Of a DNA stretch of 64,000 nt, positions 34,665 to 43,271 are shown piece after piece. The DNA lies in NCBI GenBank assembly GCA_001899635.1, contig MKVQ01000004.1, positions 190,023-254,022 on the forward strand, in the 5' to 3' direction. The notes beneath the pieces were generated by a model, which was not told where the DNA came from, did no database searches, and saw nothing but the letters and a program-made list of their open reading frames with translations. The position numbers and the translations under genes are program-made. Position 1 is the first letter of the stretch. Each line of letters begins with the position of its first letter. This DNA comes from Myxococcales bacterium 68-20 (GTDB lineage: Bacteria > Myxococcota_A > Polyangia > Polyangiales > Polyangiaceae).

Positions 34665-35869
34665 CGCGCCTCTTCCGGATCACAAGGGGCCAGGCGGCAC
34701 GCGCCCGCGACACACGGCTGTCCGAAGGACAGGTCGCACTGTGCACCGCAGGCGCCGCAGTTGCGTGGATCGGCCGCTACGTGTGTCTCGCAGCCGTTCT
34801 CGACGCGGCCGTCACAGTCGGCGTAGCCGCTCTTGCATTCGATCTCGCAGCGTCCGAGGCGGCAGACGCCTTTCCCGGAGCCGTCGAAGATGCGCGGGCA
34901 CGCGTTCCCGCACACTCCGCAGTTCTGCACATCGGAGTCGAGATCCACGCAGTTGAGGCGCGTGCCGAACCCGACCGGGCACGCGGTCTCTCGCGGTCCG
35001 CACACGCACTTTGCGTCCTGGCATTGCTGCCCGGGAGCGCACTCGCTACCGCATGCACCGCAGTTCTTCGGATCCTCGAAGAGCGCGGCCTCACAGCCGT
35101 CGAGCTCGATGTCGCCATTGCAGTCCTCGTATCCGCCCTGACACTTGAGGACGCCGCATTGCCCGTCGCCGCAGCCACGCTCCATGTTCGGCGGCGGGAA
35201 CGGCGGATCGAAGGAGAAGGGGCACTCGTTCCCGCACGTACCGCAGTTGAGGATCTCGTTCTTCAGATCGATGCAGTCGGCCGCGCAAGCTTCTCCGCAC
35301 GCGGTGAGGCCTGCGGGGCATCCGCAGTTCCCACGGATGCAGAGCAGGCCGTCCGGGCACTTCACCCCGCATGCGCCGCAGTTGTCGGAATCACATCCGA
35401 GGTCGGCTTCACATCCGTCGGCGACGTCGCCGTTGCAGTCCGCCATGTGGCTCTGCGGGTCGCACCCCATCCGGCACTTGCCCGACTGGCAGAACCACTC
35501 TGCGCCGAAGACATCTTTGACCAGCGGACCGTTCGGGCACGTGACTCCGCATGCACCGCAGTTCGAGTTGTCCGTGTCGAGGTTCGTCTCGCACCGGAAC
35601 GCGTCGTCGGAGCAGGTGGTGTACGGCGAAGGGCAGTCCGCAGCTTTGCAGAGCGGGCTGAACTCGTTCGCATCCTTCTCCGGCACGCCTGCTTCGGTGA
35701 GGGGAGGCAGCGTGTCGCTCGCGTCGACGAAGCCGCCGAGCGACACGGGCGTGCTGCACGCGCTCGAGGCGATCGTACTGCCGAGGCCGAACGTGACGAA
35801 CACGCCCAACATGCGAACCAGCCGGAGTTCCACTCGGACGCTATGGCCGCGGCTCTGTCGCACGATCAC
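34661..35869 (-). CDS. NCGACG Cys-module lipoprotein (operon B)
   Basis: 402 residues, GTG start at 35869 (a later ATG at 35812 is possible). Lipobox ASSAC. Modules: NSNCGACGVTC, SDNCGACGVKC, ILNCGTCGNEC, DPKNCGACGSEC, DVQNCGVCGNAC and DPRNCGACGAQC, separated by YxDCNGDxxxDGCE turns; C-terminal QPCVAGACRLAPC as in A and C. It follows the TPR gene after 30 bases, one of the few non-overlapping junctions, and this non-overlapping position recurs in operon C. Confidence 0.87.
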   Translation of the reverse strand: MIVRQSRGHSVRVELRLVRMLGVFVTFGLGSTIASSACSTPVSLGGFVDASDTLPPLTEAGVPEKDANEFSPLCKAADCPSPYTTCSDDAFRCETNLDTDNSNCGACGVTCPNGPLVKDVFGAEWFCQSGKCRMGCDPQSHMADCNGDVADGCEADLGCDSDNCGACGVKCPDGLLCIRGNCGCPAGLTACGEACAADCIDLKNEILNCGTCGNECPFSFDPPFPPPNMERGCGDGQCGVLKCQGGYEDCNGDIELDGCEAALFEDPKNCGACGSECAPGQQCQDAKCVCGPRETACPVGFGTRLNCVDLDSDVQNCGVCGNACPRIFDGSGKGVCRLGRCEIECKSGYADCDGRVENGCETHVAADPRNCGACGAQCDLSFGQPCVAGACRLAPCDPEEAR

Positions 35870-35899
35870 CGAAAAGTGACCTTCCAGTGTCGACCGAGG

Positions 35900-36667
35900 T
35901 CACCGATCACGACCGAGCACGGCACGCACACGACGCGCGTGAGGACCGCTGGGTTGCTCTGCGAGGAACGCGTCGCCGAGCGCGTTCGCCCGTGCGAGGT
36001 TCTGTTCGCCGCCTGCACGGACGAGCGCCTCGATGCGGAGCACGCGGGATTCGGGGCGAAGGGTGCCGCTCGGGAACTCCCGGTCGTGGACGTCGAGCGT
36101 TCGCATCGCTTCGAGCGAGTCGCCGCGTGTGAGCAGTGCACGCGCAGCTCGAACGAGCTCGACCTCGCGCGCGAGATCGCCGGCGCTCTCGGAGCTCGTC
36201 GTGCTCGGCGCCGTGGAACCGACGGGCTTGCCTGCGGATCTCGCCGGCGTCGCCGGAGACGATGGCAGGTCCTCCACGCGGGCCGACGGCAACGCCTCGA
36301 CGCGAGCCTCGGCGATGCGAGCCTCGGCGTTCGGCGAGGCCGGCGGCTCTGGAGTCTCGATCGGCGGTGACGCCTCGACGCTCACCGGCGGCTCCGTCGC
36401 GTCGTGAGACGACGATACCGCAAAGGCGCCCGCGGTGACGGCGGCGACAGCCATCGCGATCGCGGCGAACGAGCCCTTCGTGCCGAGCTTCGCCGCGTAC
36501 TTCGCGAGGAGCGCCGAGGCCGCGCTGCCACCGCCGACGCCGAGCGCTGCGAGCAGTCGTCGGTCGGCTCCTCGAGGTGCGCGCTCGCGCTGGGCTGCGC
36601 GGAGCAACGCGTGCTCGAAGGAGTCGTCGCTTCGCTTGACGAGGGGTGTGAGGGGCTCGGGGTTCAC
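35900..36667 (-). CDS. Single-pass TPR-like membrane protein, candidate anti-sigma factor (operon B)
   Basis: 255 residues, GTG start overlapping the sigma stop (GTGA). N-terminal ~65 residues cytosolic and charged; membrane segment GSFAAIAMAVAAVTAGAFAV; Glu/Pro/Ala linker; periplasmic helices ELVRAARALLTRGDSLEAMR, FPSGTLRPESRVLRIEAL, EQPSGPHARRVRAVL. These line up with operon A (RAGRAAEAMRLLDE, YPTGVLADEALVLRVEAL) and C (RSGDLTGALAVARD, CPSGLLVQERERIAIEAL). No zinc anti-sigma motif. Confidence 0.77.
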   Translation of the reverse strand: MNPEPLTPLVKRSDDSFEHALLRAAQRERAPRGADRRLLAALGVGGGSAASALLAKYAAKLGTKGSFAAIAMAVAAVTAGAFAVSSSHDATEPPVSVEASPPIETPEPPASPNAEARIAEARVEALPSARVEDLPSSPATPARSAGKPVGSTAPSTTSSESAGDLAREVELVRAARALLTRGDSLEAMRTLDVHDREFPSGTLRPESRVLRIEALVRAGGEQNLARANALGDAFLAEQPSGPHARRVRAVLGRDR

Positions 36668-37263
36668 GGGTGCCTCGTGGTTCGCTTCAAGCGAGCGGCC
36701 GCAGCGTGGAAGTGCTCTCGTGCGCGCCGTAGCCGTGACGCGACGGTCCCGGTGGGAATGCCGAGCAGCTCGGCGATCTCGGAGGCCTGCAGCTCCTCGA
36801 TCTCGAAGAGGACGAACACGGCGCGAAGGTCCTCCGTCATCGACTGGAGGATGTGGTCGAGCATCGCGCGCGCCTTCTTCTCGTCGACGAGCGCCTCAGC
36901 GCTGGGACCATCGTCCGGCTTGTCGTCGACTTCGGCGTCGTGGACCTCACGCCTGCGGGTCTGCGTGCGCCGTGCGTCGGACGCGACGCGCACGACGGTG
37001 CCGAACAGGAAGCTGCGCTCGTTGTCGGCCGGTACGTCGCCGAGCTTGCGCGAGAGGACGACGAAGACCTGCTGCATGGCGTCCTCCGCCGCGCTCTCGG
37101 GCACGCCCATACGCCGGAGCGATCGCCACACGAAGTCGTGCTGGTCGCGGACGATGCGCCGGAGGCGGGCCTCGTCGGCGCACGCCATCGTCATATCTCC
37201 GCCGGCGCCCGCGAGAGCGCCCATGGATGCCGAGCTCACGTTGGTCCTCGTCCTCGACGCCAT
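36664..37263 (-). CDS. ECF-type RNA polymerase sigma factor (operon B)
   Basis: 199 residues from 37263; an in-frame ATG at 37194 begins closer to the conserved part. Region 2: VRDQHDFVWRSLRRMGVPES, then AAEDAMQQVFVVLSRKL. Region 4: SMTEDLRAVFVLFEIEELQ, then ASEIAELLGIPTGTVASRLR. It resembles the operon A factor closely (VWRxxRRMG; GTVASRLR), so the two may read similar promoters. 59 bases after the exported Cys-pair gene. Confidence 0.9.
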   Translation of the reverse strand: MASRTRTNVSSASMGALAGAGGDMTMACADEARLRRIVRDQHDFVWRSLRRMGVPESAAEDAMQQVFVVLSRKLGDVPADNERSFLFGTVVRVASDARRTQTRRREVHDAEVDDKPDDGPSAEALVDEKKARAMLDHILQSMTEDLRAVFVLFEIEELQASEIAELLGIPTGTVASRLRRAREHFHAAAARLKRTTRHP

Positions 37264-37322
37264 GGCCGGACCCGTCGTCCACGATCACGAAAAGATGCTC
37301 GAGCCGCCGTCCGGCTCGCCGG

Positions 37323-38378
37323 TCACCGAAATGTAGTGCCGACACCCACGTTTCCGAGCAGGACGACGCTCGGTGCACGATACACATCGTCTCGCGGGAG
37401 AAAGAAGAAGTCGTCACGGATGAGCGGGAGAGTGAGGCCCACTGCCATCTCGAGCTCGAGCGGTCCGAAGAAGCGCCACCGTTCTTGGAGCATCGCTCCG
37501 ATCGAAGCCCACGGGCGTGGCATCCGGTGGACGCCGAAGGCGGACGACGAGCCTTCGAGGACACCGCCCGCGAGCTGAACGCACGGGCGGAGCTCGAGCA
37601 CGTTGGCGCCACGGTGGAGCTTGGGCTTCCACCCGACCGCGGTGAGACACCCATCCACCGCCGCGGTCGTGAGCTGGAAGAACGCCGTTCGCTGCTCGCG
37701 CTCCGCGGAGAACGACTGCGTGCGCGCGAACCGGAGGCGAAGAGCCGGTGAAGCACGCGTCGCGAGCGCGCCTTCGACCCACACACCGCGGCCGAGCACG
37801 AGCTCGCCGAGACCATAAGCCTCGAGCGTGACGCCTGCGCTCACCGAGCCTCGACGGCGAGCGGGCGGCCCTGCATCGATCTCGACGGGCGCCCGCCGCG
37901 GGGGTGGAGGTGGAGGCGGCGCGGGCGGCGGCTCCACGTCCGCCTGCGGAGCGCCCGCGTCGACGGGGACGGCGCTGGCGAGCGGGTCGATCGCGAGCGC
38001 CGCGATCAGCGCGACGGCGGCGAGCACCTCCTCGCAGGTCTTGCCCGGGACGCGCCGTTCCAGCACCTCGTCGTCTTCGACCAGACGGAGATCCGCCACG
38101 AAGCGATCTCCGTCCGGAGCGATCACGACGCGGAGCGCGCGGGAGCTCTCACCCGCGCTCGCCTCGCGGACACGACCGGTGTGCGACCGTACGCGCTCGA
38201 AGAGCGTGGGTCGTATCGGACACGATGCCGGCGCGGTCATCTCGACCCGCAGCGGCTCCGTCTCGGGCGCGGCGGCGAATGAGAGCGGATCGCGCAACAC
38301 GACCAGCGCGGCGCAGAGCGTGCTCGCCATCGAGATGCGGATCCAGCGGATGGACGAGAAGGGCCGGCGCACGTCCAA
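37323..38378 (-). CDS. Exported Cys-pair protein, possible outer-membrane barrel (operon B partner)
   Basis: 351 residues. Signal region MASTLCAALVVLRDPLSFAAA (start could be an internal Met near residue 17). First domain with Cys pair: TAPASCPIRPTLFERVRSHT and VPGKTCEEVLAAVALIAALAI. Pro-rich hinge (EPPPAPPPPPPPRRAP). C-terminal ~190 residues beta-rich (GVTLEAYGLGELVLGRGVWV ... VVLLGNVGVGTTFR). Same order of parts as 16779-17732 and 47035-48126. The 258-base region upstream to 38636 should hold the operon B promoter; a small GAGCG/CGCTC hairpin is all that stands out there. Confidence 0.75.
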   Translation of the reverse strand: MDVRRPFSSIRWIRISMASTLCAALVVLRDPLSFAAAPETEPLRVEMTAPASCPIRPTLFERVRSHTGRVREASAGESSRALRVVIAPDGDRFVADLRLVEDDEVLERRVPGKTCEEVLAAVALIAALAIDPLASAVPVDAGAPQADVEPPPAPPPPPPPRRAPVEIDAGPPARRRGSVSAGVTLEAYGLGELVLGRGVWVEGALATRASPALRLRFARTQSFSAEREQRTAFFQLTTAAVDGCLTAVGWKPKLHRGANVLELRPCVQLAGGVLEGSSSAFGVHRMPRPWASIGAMLQERWRFFGPLELEMAVGLTLPLIRDDFFFLPRDDVYRAPSVVLLGNVGVGTTFR

Positions 38379-38636
38379 ACGCCGACGCTATCACGCTCGT
38401 CCCCAGGCTCGACCGACACGCTTTCGGCGCCCCAGGGTGAACGTCGACTTGGACGGGCCGACCTTCGCTGGCCATCACCGTGCCCTGAAACGCTAGGAGC
38501 CCGAGACCGAGCGTTGCGCTCGCTTCACCCGTCAGGCGAGCACGATGCAACGGTCAATCGAACCGAGCACAACCGTACTCCGCTCGCAGACCTCTCGGCC
38601 CACTCGATCGCGCAGGGTCGTTGCCCGAGCGCAGCG

Positions 38637-40421
38637 TCAGCGCAACGGGTCGAGCGGCGTCGTGACGAGCTTGCGATGCGCCATTCCTCCCGGATAAGCG
38701 TAGCTGGCGGTCATACCCCAGCCCCACAACGTCGCGGTGAACGGGCCGTCGCTCTTCATGCGATGGAGACCACTCTGGCAGGTCTTGTCTCCGAACGTCT
38801 GGCCGGGGCCCCTCCGCCGCGAGAGGTCGACGCGGGTGAACTCGTATTCGCCCCGCGTTCCGACTGGACGGAAGTCGGTCAGGTTGCCCGCACACTCGAG
38901 CCAGACGTCCTTGAACGTACCGTGGCTCTTGGCCCTCACGATGACGAGCGACGTCTCGTCGTACGTCGGGTCGGCATAGAAGCTATAGGCATTCAGATAC
39001 TGGCCGGTAGCAACGACGTTGACGAACTCTGGATCGCCCCAACCGAGCGTCGGGGGCGAGCCGTGATAGCCGCCGGCCGAACCGGTCATATACGCGGCGA
39101 GATAGATCGGGTGGTCGGCGTCCTGCGTGCGCACCACGAACGCCTGGCCGGTGCCGGCGGGAAAGGTCGCCACTTCCCCGGCGGACATCTCGGTCGGAGC
39201 ACCGGTGGGGATCGCGGGGTCGTAGTCGAGGCGCGTCCCGTCGCGAGCGGCGACGATGCGGTAGGGCATCGCCTCGCGCTCGTCGCCGAGGCGCGGACGA
39301 TAGCCGACCCCTACGTATTCGGAGCCCCATTGCTCGAAGGACGGGATCTGCTGCCAAAGGACGTCGCAAGCGAGGTTCGGCAGAAACGCGCAGCCGTGAC
39401 CGCCGAAGATCGTCGTCGGCTTGTTCGACGTGACGATGCTCCCGGAGAGTTCCTCATGCTGGACGAACTGGAGGTACTGACCTTTGCCGAGACGATAGGT
39501 CGTGGGCACGTTCACCGCCCCGCCGGCGACGCCGAACCCATTCTGGATCTCGCGCGAAGGTCGGATCGTCACCTCGGTATCCTCTTCGGACGCCACGATC
39601 TGCGTGGTCGGCCTACCGGCGTTCGCCTCCCACGGATTGACGACGATGTGCTGCTTCCCCCAGGTGACGACGGGCAAGAGGAGCGTCGCCGTGGGGAAGA
39701 AGCTCGCCGCCCCGCCGAAAGGATACATCGCAACGAGCGACACCGGCTTGCTGGAGCTCAAACGGAACGACGATCCGAGTCCGGTGCGGCGCAATGAGCG
39801 TCCCGATAGGAACGCAGGGACCACGTCTTCGGGGCAGCCGATGTGCTTCCTTTTCCACTGATCGGCTATGGGCACCGACGGGTCGTGATCCGAAACGAAG
39901 AGAACGATGCTCTCGCCAGGAGCCACGGGGCCAGTCTGCGGGATCAGCGTCGCGTCGCCCGGATTCGTGCGGAACATCGCCTTCGAGACGTCGAGGGACT
40001 CACCTTCGTGCTCGAGCGAGAGCACGGCAGGCTGGGTCGATGTGTTGACGACGAACGCGGCAAAACAGGAGTCCGAATACTTGCCCTCGGCCTCTGCGAC
40101 CGGCTGTTGGAAATAGAACTCGCAGCCATTCGAGCTCCGATCATCGGCCGCGGCTGCGCACGGCTCCTGACACCGCCCGGCTCCGCATGCCTGCTCGACC
40201 GGACACGTCTCGACAACCTCGCCCGAGCATGATCGAATGACCGAGCGGCCGTCGAGGGAGCACTGGAATGGGCAGGCGCCCGCGTCCTCCTCCGAGAGCT
40301 CGACGAAACCGGACGGCGGGGTGGCAAACCCGCCGCGATCTTCCCCGCATGCGCCGGCGGCGGCGACGAGCGCGAGACCGACGAGGGAGAGCGCCGCGAC
40401 GCTGGGCACACGCATGCTCAT
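38637..40421 (-). CDS. IgGFc-binding-domain lipoprotein (operon C)
   Basis: 594 residues from ATG 40421 (ATGA overlap). Lipobox AAGAC; Cys cluster (CPFQCSLDGRSVIRSC, CPVEQACGAGRCQEPC); IgGFc_binding-type domain: FVVNTSTQPAVLSLEHEGES, SSSKPVSLVAMYPFGGAASF, YLQFVQHEELSGSIVTSNKP, IFGGHGCAFLPNLACDVLWQ, HPIYLAAYMTGSAGG and the tail TATLWGWGMTASYAYPGGM. It parallels 29199-30935 through its whole length while the linker and Cys region differ. Predicted outer-surface lipoprotein. Confidence 0.88.
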   Translation of the reverse strand: MSMRVPSVAALSLVGLALVAAAGACGEDRGGFATPPSGFVELSEEDAGACPFQCSLDGRSVIRSCSGEVVETCPVEQACGAGRCQEPCAAAADDRSSNGCEFYFQQPVAEAEGKYSDSCFAAFVVNTSTQPAVLSLEHEGESLDVSKAMFRTNPGDATLIPQTGPVAPGESIVLFVSDHDPSVPIADQWKRKHIGCPEDVVPAFLSGRSLRRTGLGSSFRLSSSKPVSLVAMYPFGGAASFFPTATLLLPVVTWGKQHIVVNPWEANAGRPTTQIVASEEDTEVTIRPSREIQNGFGVAGGAVNVPTTYRLGKGQYLQFVQHEELSGSIVTSNKPTTIFGGHGCAFLPNLACDVLWQQIPSFEQWGSEYVGVGYRPRLGDEREAMPYRIVAARDGTRLDYDPAIPTGAPTEMSAGEVATFPAGTGQAFVVRTQDADHPIYLAAYMTGSAGGYHGSPPTLGWGDPEFVNVVATGQYLNAYSFYADPTYDETSLVIVRAKSHGTFKDVWLECAGNLTDFRPVGTRGEYEFTRVDLSRRRGPGQTFGDKTCQSGLHRMKSDGPFTATLWGWGMTASYAYPGGMAHRKLVTTPLDPLR

Positions 40422-41797
40422 GGAAACACCACCTCCACCGGAACGAAGCTTCTCCCCCTGTTCAATCCGTTGCCCAACTGACCGTTGTAGTTGCCTCCCC
40501 AGCAATAGACCTTGCCGTTCGTCAGGAGGGCACACGTCGTATCGGGAGTCGTCTTCACTTGTGCTACGCGCTCCGGAAGACCTTCGACTTTGACGGCGTC
40601 GAGCACGTAGTCTTGCGTACCGTCTCCAGCCTGCCCGCTCTCGTTGAATCCCCAACAGTACAGGGCGCCCGACACTGCTGCCGCGCACCATCGGTACCGC
40701 TGGGTGCCGATGTTCTCGATTGTATGGGTGCGCGTCGTCGCGATCTGAACGATGGGCTCCGGGGTGACGACCGGCTCGGGAAGCGCGCGGGGGACTTGGG
40801 GCAGGAAGCTCTGGAAGACCGGAGCTCCCCAGCAGTAGCCAATGCCGCCCGCCGTCATGCACGCATTGTCGTGCACGAGATCCGCCATGAGGATCCCGCC
40901 GAGCGCGACGCTGTCGGGAAATGGATCGGGGAAGATCGAAGAGAGGCGGCCGAGCGGTGGGTTCGCTCCCCATGTCAGGAGCGTGCCGTCCTCCCGAAGG
41001 ACGAACGTCGCCCTGCCGACGGCCATCGCGTGGACGGGCGCGCCTTGTGGAATCGGGATCAACCTCGGCGGCTCCATGGCTCCCGCCGTCGCCGCGAGGG
41101 GCTTCACTTGCGCGTCCGCGTTGCTTCCCCAGCAGAGGATGCCGCTCTCGACCGCCGCGCACGCCGTGGCGTAGCCGCGGGCTACCTTCGTGGCGGAAGG
41201 GAGATCGAGCTTCACCGGCGTAAGCTCCGTCGTCAGCGCACCTGCGTCATCATCGAGAAGGAACGGCCCGGTTCCCCAGCACCACACGCCGCCGTCCTTG
41301 TCGACCGCGCAGGTGTGGTCGAGCATGACGACGTCCGAAAGCCCGACGACGCGTGCCGCACGTGCACTGTCGACCGTCCCCGCGTCGTCCCCGCGCCCGA
41401 GCTGGCCCGCGCCGTTCGCGCCCCAACATGCGACGGTGCCGTCGCTTAGCAGCGCGCAGAAGCCCTGGCTGCGGTCGTCGGCGTCCGCGCCGAGCGTCGT
41501 CACGAGCGACGTCGCGCAAGGGGGCGCCGCACAGACGATCGGTAGCGGCGCCGCGTCGGCCCATCCGGCGTCACGAACGCTCGTTCCGTCCAAGCCCGCT
41601 TCGCTCGCTGCCTCGCTCGCTGCGTCGGAGCCCGCGTCGCTCCGATCCGGACGTTGATCTTCGCTACTCGAACAGCTCGCGGCCGCGCCGCCGGTCGTGA
41701 CGAAAGCGGCGGCGAGCACGACACGCGAAACGCCCCATCCGATCCGAACAGGCGTTCGCCGAGTCTCCTCGGCTCTCATTGGACTCGCTCCATCCAT
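40418..41797 (-). CDS. RCC1-repeat propeller lipoprotein (operon C)
   Basis: 459 residues from ATG 41797, with GGAG six bases upstream; ATG 41779 also has a fair ribosome site and ATG 41845 would overlap the previous gene. Lipobox AAASC, linker rich in Ser/Asp/Ala, boundary IVCAAPPCATSL (C-x4-C). Blades: CALLSDGTVACWGANGAGQL, CAVDKDGGVWCWGTG, CAAVESGILCWGSN, CMTAGGIGYCWGA, CAAAVSGALYCWGFNESGQA and CALLTNGKVYCWGGNYNGQL. Confidence 0.88.
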   Translation of the reverse strand: MDGASPMRAEETRRTPVRIGWGVSRVVLAAAFVTTGGAAASCSSSEDQRPDRSDAGSDAASEAASEAGLDGTSVRDAGWADAAPLPIVCAAPPCATSLVTTLGADADDRSQGFCALLSDGTVACWGANGAGQLGRGDDAGTVDSARAARVVGLSDVVMLDHTCAVDKDGGVWCWGTGPFLLDDDAGALTTELTPVKLDLPSATKVARGYATACAAVESGILCWGSNADAQVKPLAATAGAMEPPRLIPIPQGAPVHAMAVGRATFVLREDGTLLTWGANPPLGRLSSIFPDPFPDSVALGGILMADLVHDNACMTAGGIGYCWGAPVFQSFLPQVPRALPEPVVTPEPIVQIATTRTHTIENIGTQRYRWCAAAVSGALYCWGFNESGQAGDGTQDYVLDAVKVEGLPERVAQVKTTPDTTCALLTNGKVYCWGGNYNGQLGNGLNRGRSFVPVEVVFP

Positions 41798-41819
41798 GCT
41801 GGACTCCGTCCACTTCCTT

Positions 41820-43271
41820 TCAAGGCGTCGTCTTGTGAAGTGCATAACGGGGTCCGATTGCCCAGAGGTTGGTATTGGAGGTTCCGCGCACCTGGTAAAC
41901 CGGTATGTCGAGAGGAGCGCCGTTGAGCACGGTCGTGGAGATGCTGAAGAAGGACGGGTGGGGCTGGTCGTTGCCCGCGCTGGAGCCCTCGGGATAGAGA
42001 CCGTTGCCCTTCGCCCACACGCTGGGAGCGTTGGCGGTCCGAAGAACGAGACCCCAGCCGCTGATCCATGTGTCTGTCCCGTGACTCCAGACCGAGTTCA
42101 CGATCGTTGGCAGAGTCGTCGTCGCCCTCGTCGTCGCGACGACGAGCCCGTTGGCGCGCGCCGCGCCGCCGTCCTCCGCCGTTACGTACGCGAAATGGCT
42201 TCCACCCAAGATCCCGACGGCCGCGCCAGGCCCCGCCGACTCGACGTTCGTCATCCACGCGCCTCTGGTTGTCGGCAAGCTGAGCTCGCCGAACCCCGGC
42301 CAGAAGATGGTGCTCGTGAAGTTCAGCGCCCCGGCCTTCGGCTGGCAAGCGTTGAGCGAATGACCGAACTTGTCGGTGTCCCGGATGACATGGTCGACGA
42401 GACGGCGGTATCCGTCGGGTGTCTTGTGAATGACCATCGCACAAGGGAAGATGCCGGTAGCGTCATGCCGCGCTCTCCCACCGGCAAACCAGACATCGTC
42501 GGGCCCCGAGCCGCTGGCGCCGAAGATGAAGAAGGTGTCCGTGAGATTCGCGCTGTCGTCCGCGACGTACTCGGCGACCCAGCCGGGCGCGCCGCCATCG
42601 TCGCTCTTCCAGCGGAAGATCGTGTTTGCGTACCACGCGTAGACGTTATCGGCGGATGTACCCCACACGCCGAGCGCCGGATAGTCGATCGACGGCCCCG
42701 GGTAGGCTCTCACGTACCGAGCGCGGCCGTGATCGCGCGAGGGATCGTCGCGGCTGTGATCCTCGAGCCTGCTCCGCTGCCACGACCAAGGCGCGGACGG
42801 CGACGAGCGCGTTCCGTGATAGATGAACGCGGGCGCGACTCCGTAGTAGACCTCGTTCTCGTTCGGCCCCCAGAGCTTTCCTGCGTACTGGCCGAATCCG
42901 TACTCATTCTGAGTATTGTCGTCGATGTAACTCCACTTGTTCGACACGTCGTCCCACTCGAGGACCTTGACGCCGAGCGCGTTGCTCTCCGCGATCGCGA
43001 ACGCGCGCCGCTCGAACGGCCAGATGTCTTTGAGCGTCAGATCGCGATCGGGGAGCGCGGTGATGCACCAGTCCGCGTCACTGCACGAGCGCACGACCGG
43101 GACTGCACTGTCGAAGACGTCGCCGCTGTCGTCCATCCCGGCATCGGGGAGCGAATTCGCCCCTGCATCGTTCGGAGACAGTTGTGCTGCTTCTTCTTCG
43201 CCCGACGTCGCGCAGGCCGCAGCAGCCGCGAGGGCGGCCGAGGCGCAGGTGAGGAGAACTGCTCTTCTCAT
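41820..43271 (-). CDS. Second propeller lipoprotein, diverged (operon C)
   Basis: 483 residues from ATG 43271 (ATGA overlap). Lipobox AAAAC, linker, boundary SCSDADWCITAL (C-x5-C). Blades are less regular than in the other copies: DIWPFERRAFAIAESNALGV, GVWGTSADNVYAWYANTIFR, ASGSGPDDVWFAGG, SVWSHGTDTWISGWGLVLR and QVRGTSNTNLWAIGPRYALH. A His/Arg/Asp-rich insertion (SRDDPSRDHGRAR) breaks the first half. It is longer than the ~400-residue norm of the set. Confidence 0.82.
   Translation of the reverse strand: MRRAVLLTCASAALAAAAACATSGEEEAAQLSPNDAGANSLPDAGMDDSGDVFDSAVPVVRSCSDADWCITALPDRDLTLKDIWPFERRAFAIAESNALGVKVLEWDDVSNKWSYIDDNTQNEYGFGQYAGKLWGPNENEVYYGVAPAFIYHGTRSSPSAPWSWQRSRLEDHSRDDPSRDHGRARYVRAYPGPSIDYPALGVWGTSADNVYAWYANTIFRWKSDDGGAPGWVAEYVADDSANLTDTFFIFGASGSGPDDVWFAGGRARHDATGIFPCAMVIHKTPDGYRRLVDHVIRDTDKFGHSLNACQPKAGALNFTSTIFWPGFGELSLPTTRGAWMTNVESAGPGAAVGILGGSHFAYVTAEDGGAARANGLVVATTRATTTLPTIVNSVWSHGTDTWISGWGLVLRTANAPSVWAKGNGLYPEGSSAGNDQPHPSFFSISTTVLNGAPLDIPVYQVRGTSNTNLWAIGPRYALHKTTP

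Larger units (their letters stand above)
29199..37263 (-). other. Operon B: seven-gene ECF operon with IgGFc-binding protein
   Basis: Order on the minus strand: sigma, TPR membrane protein, NCGACG lipoprotein, two WGSGPDDVW-type propellers, RCC1 propeller, IgGFc-binding lipoprotein. Junctions: GTGA (36667/36664), 30-base gap, then ATGA at 34664, 33480, 32278 and 30935. The exported Cys-pair protein (37323-38378) lies 59 bases upstream on the same strand and is probably part of the unit. Full-length version of the system. Confidence 0.88.
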
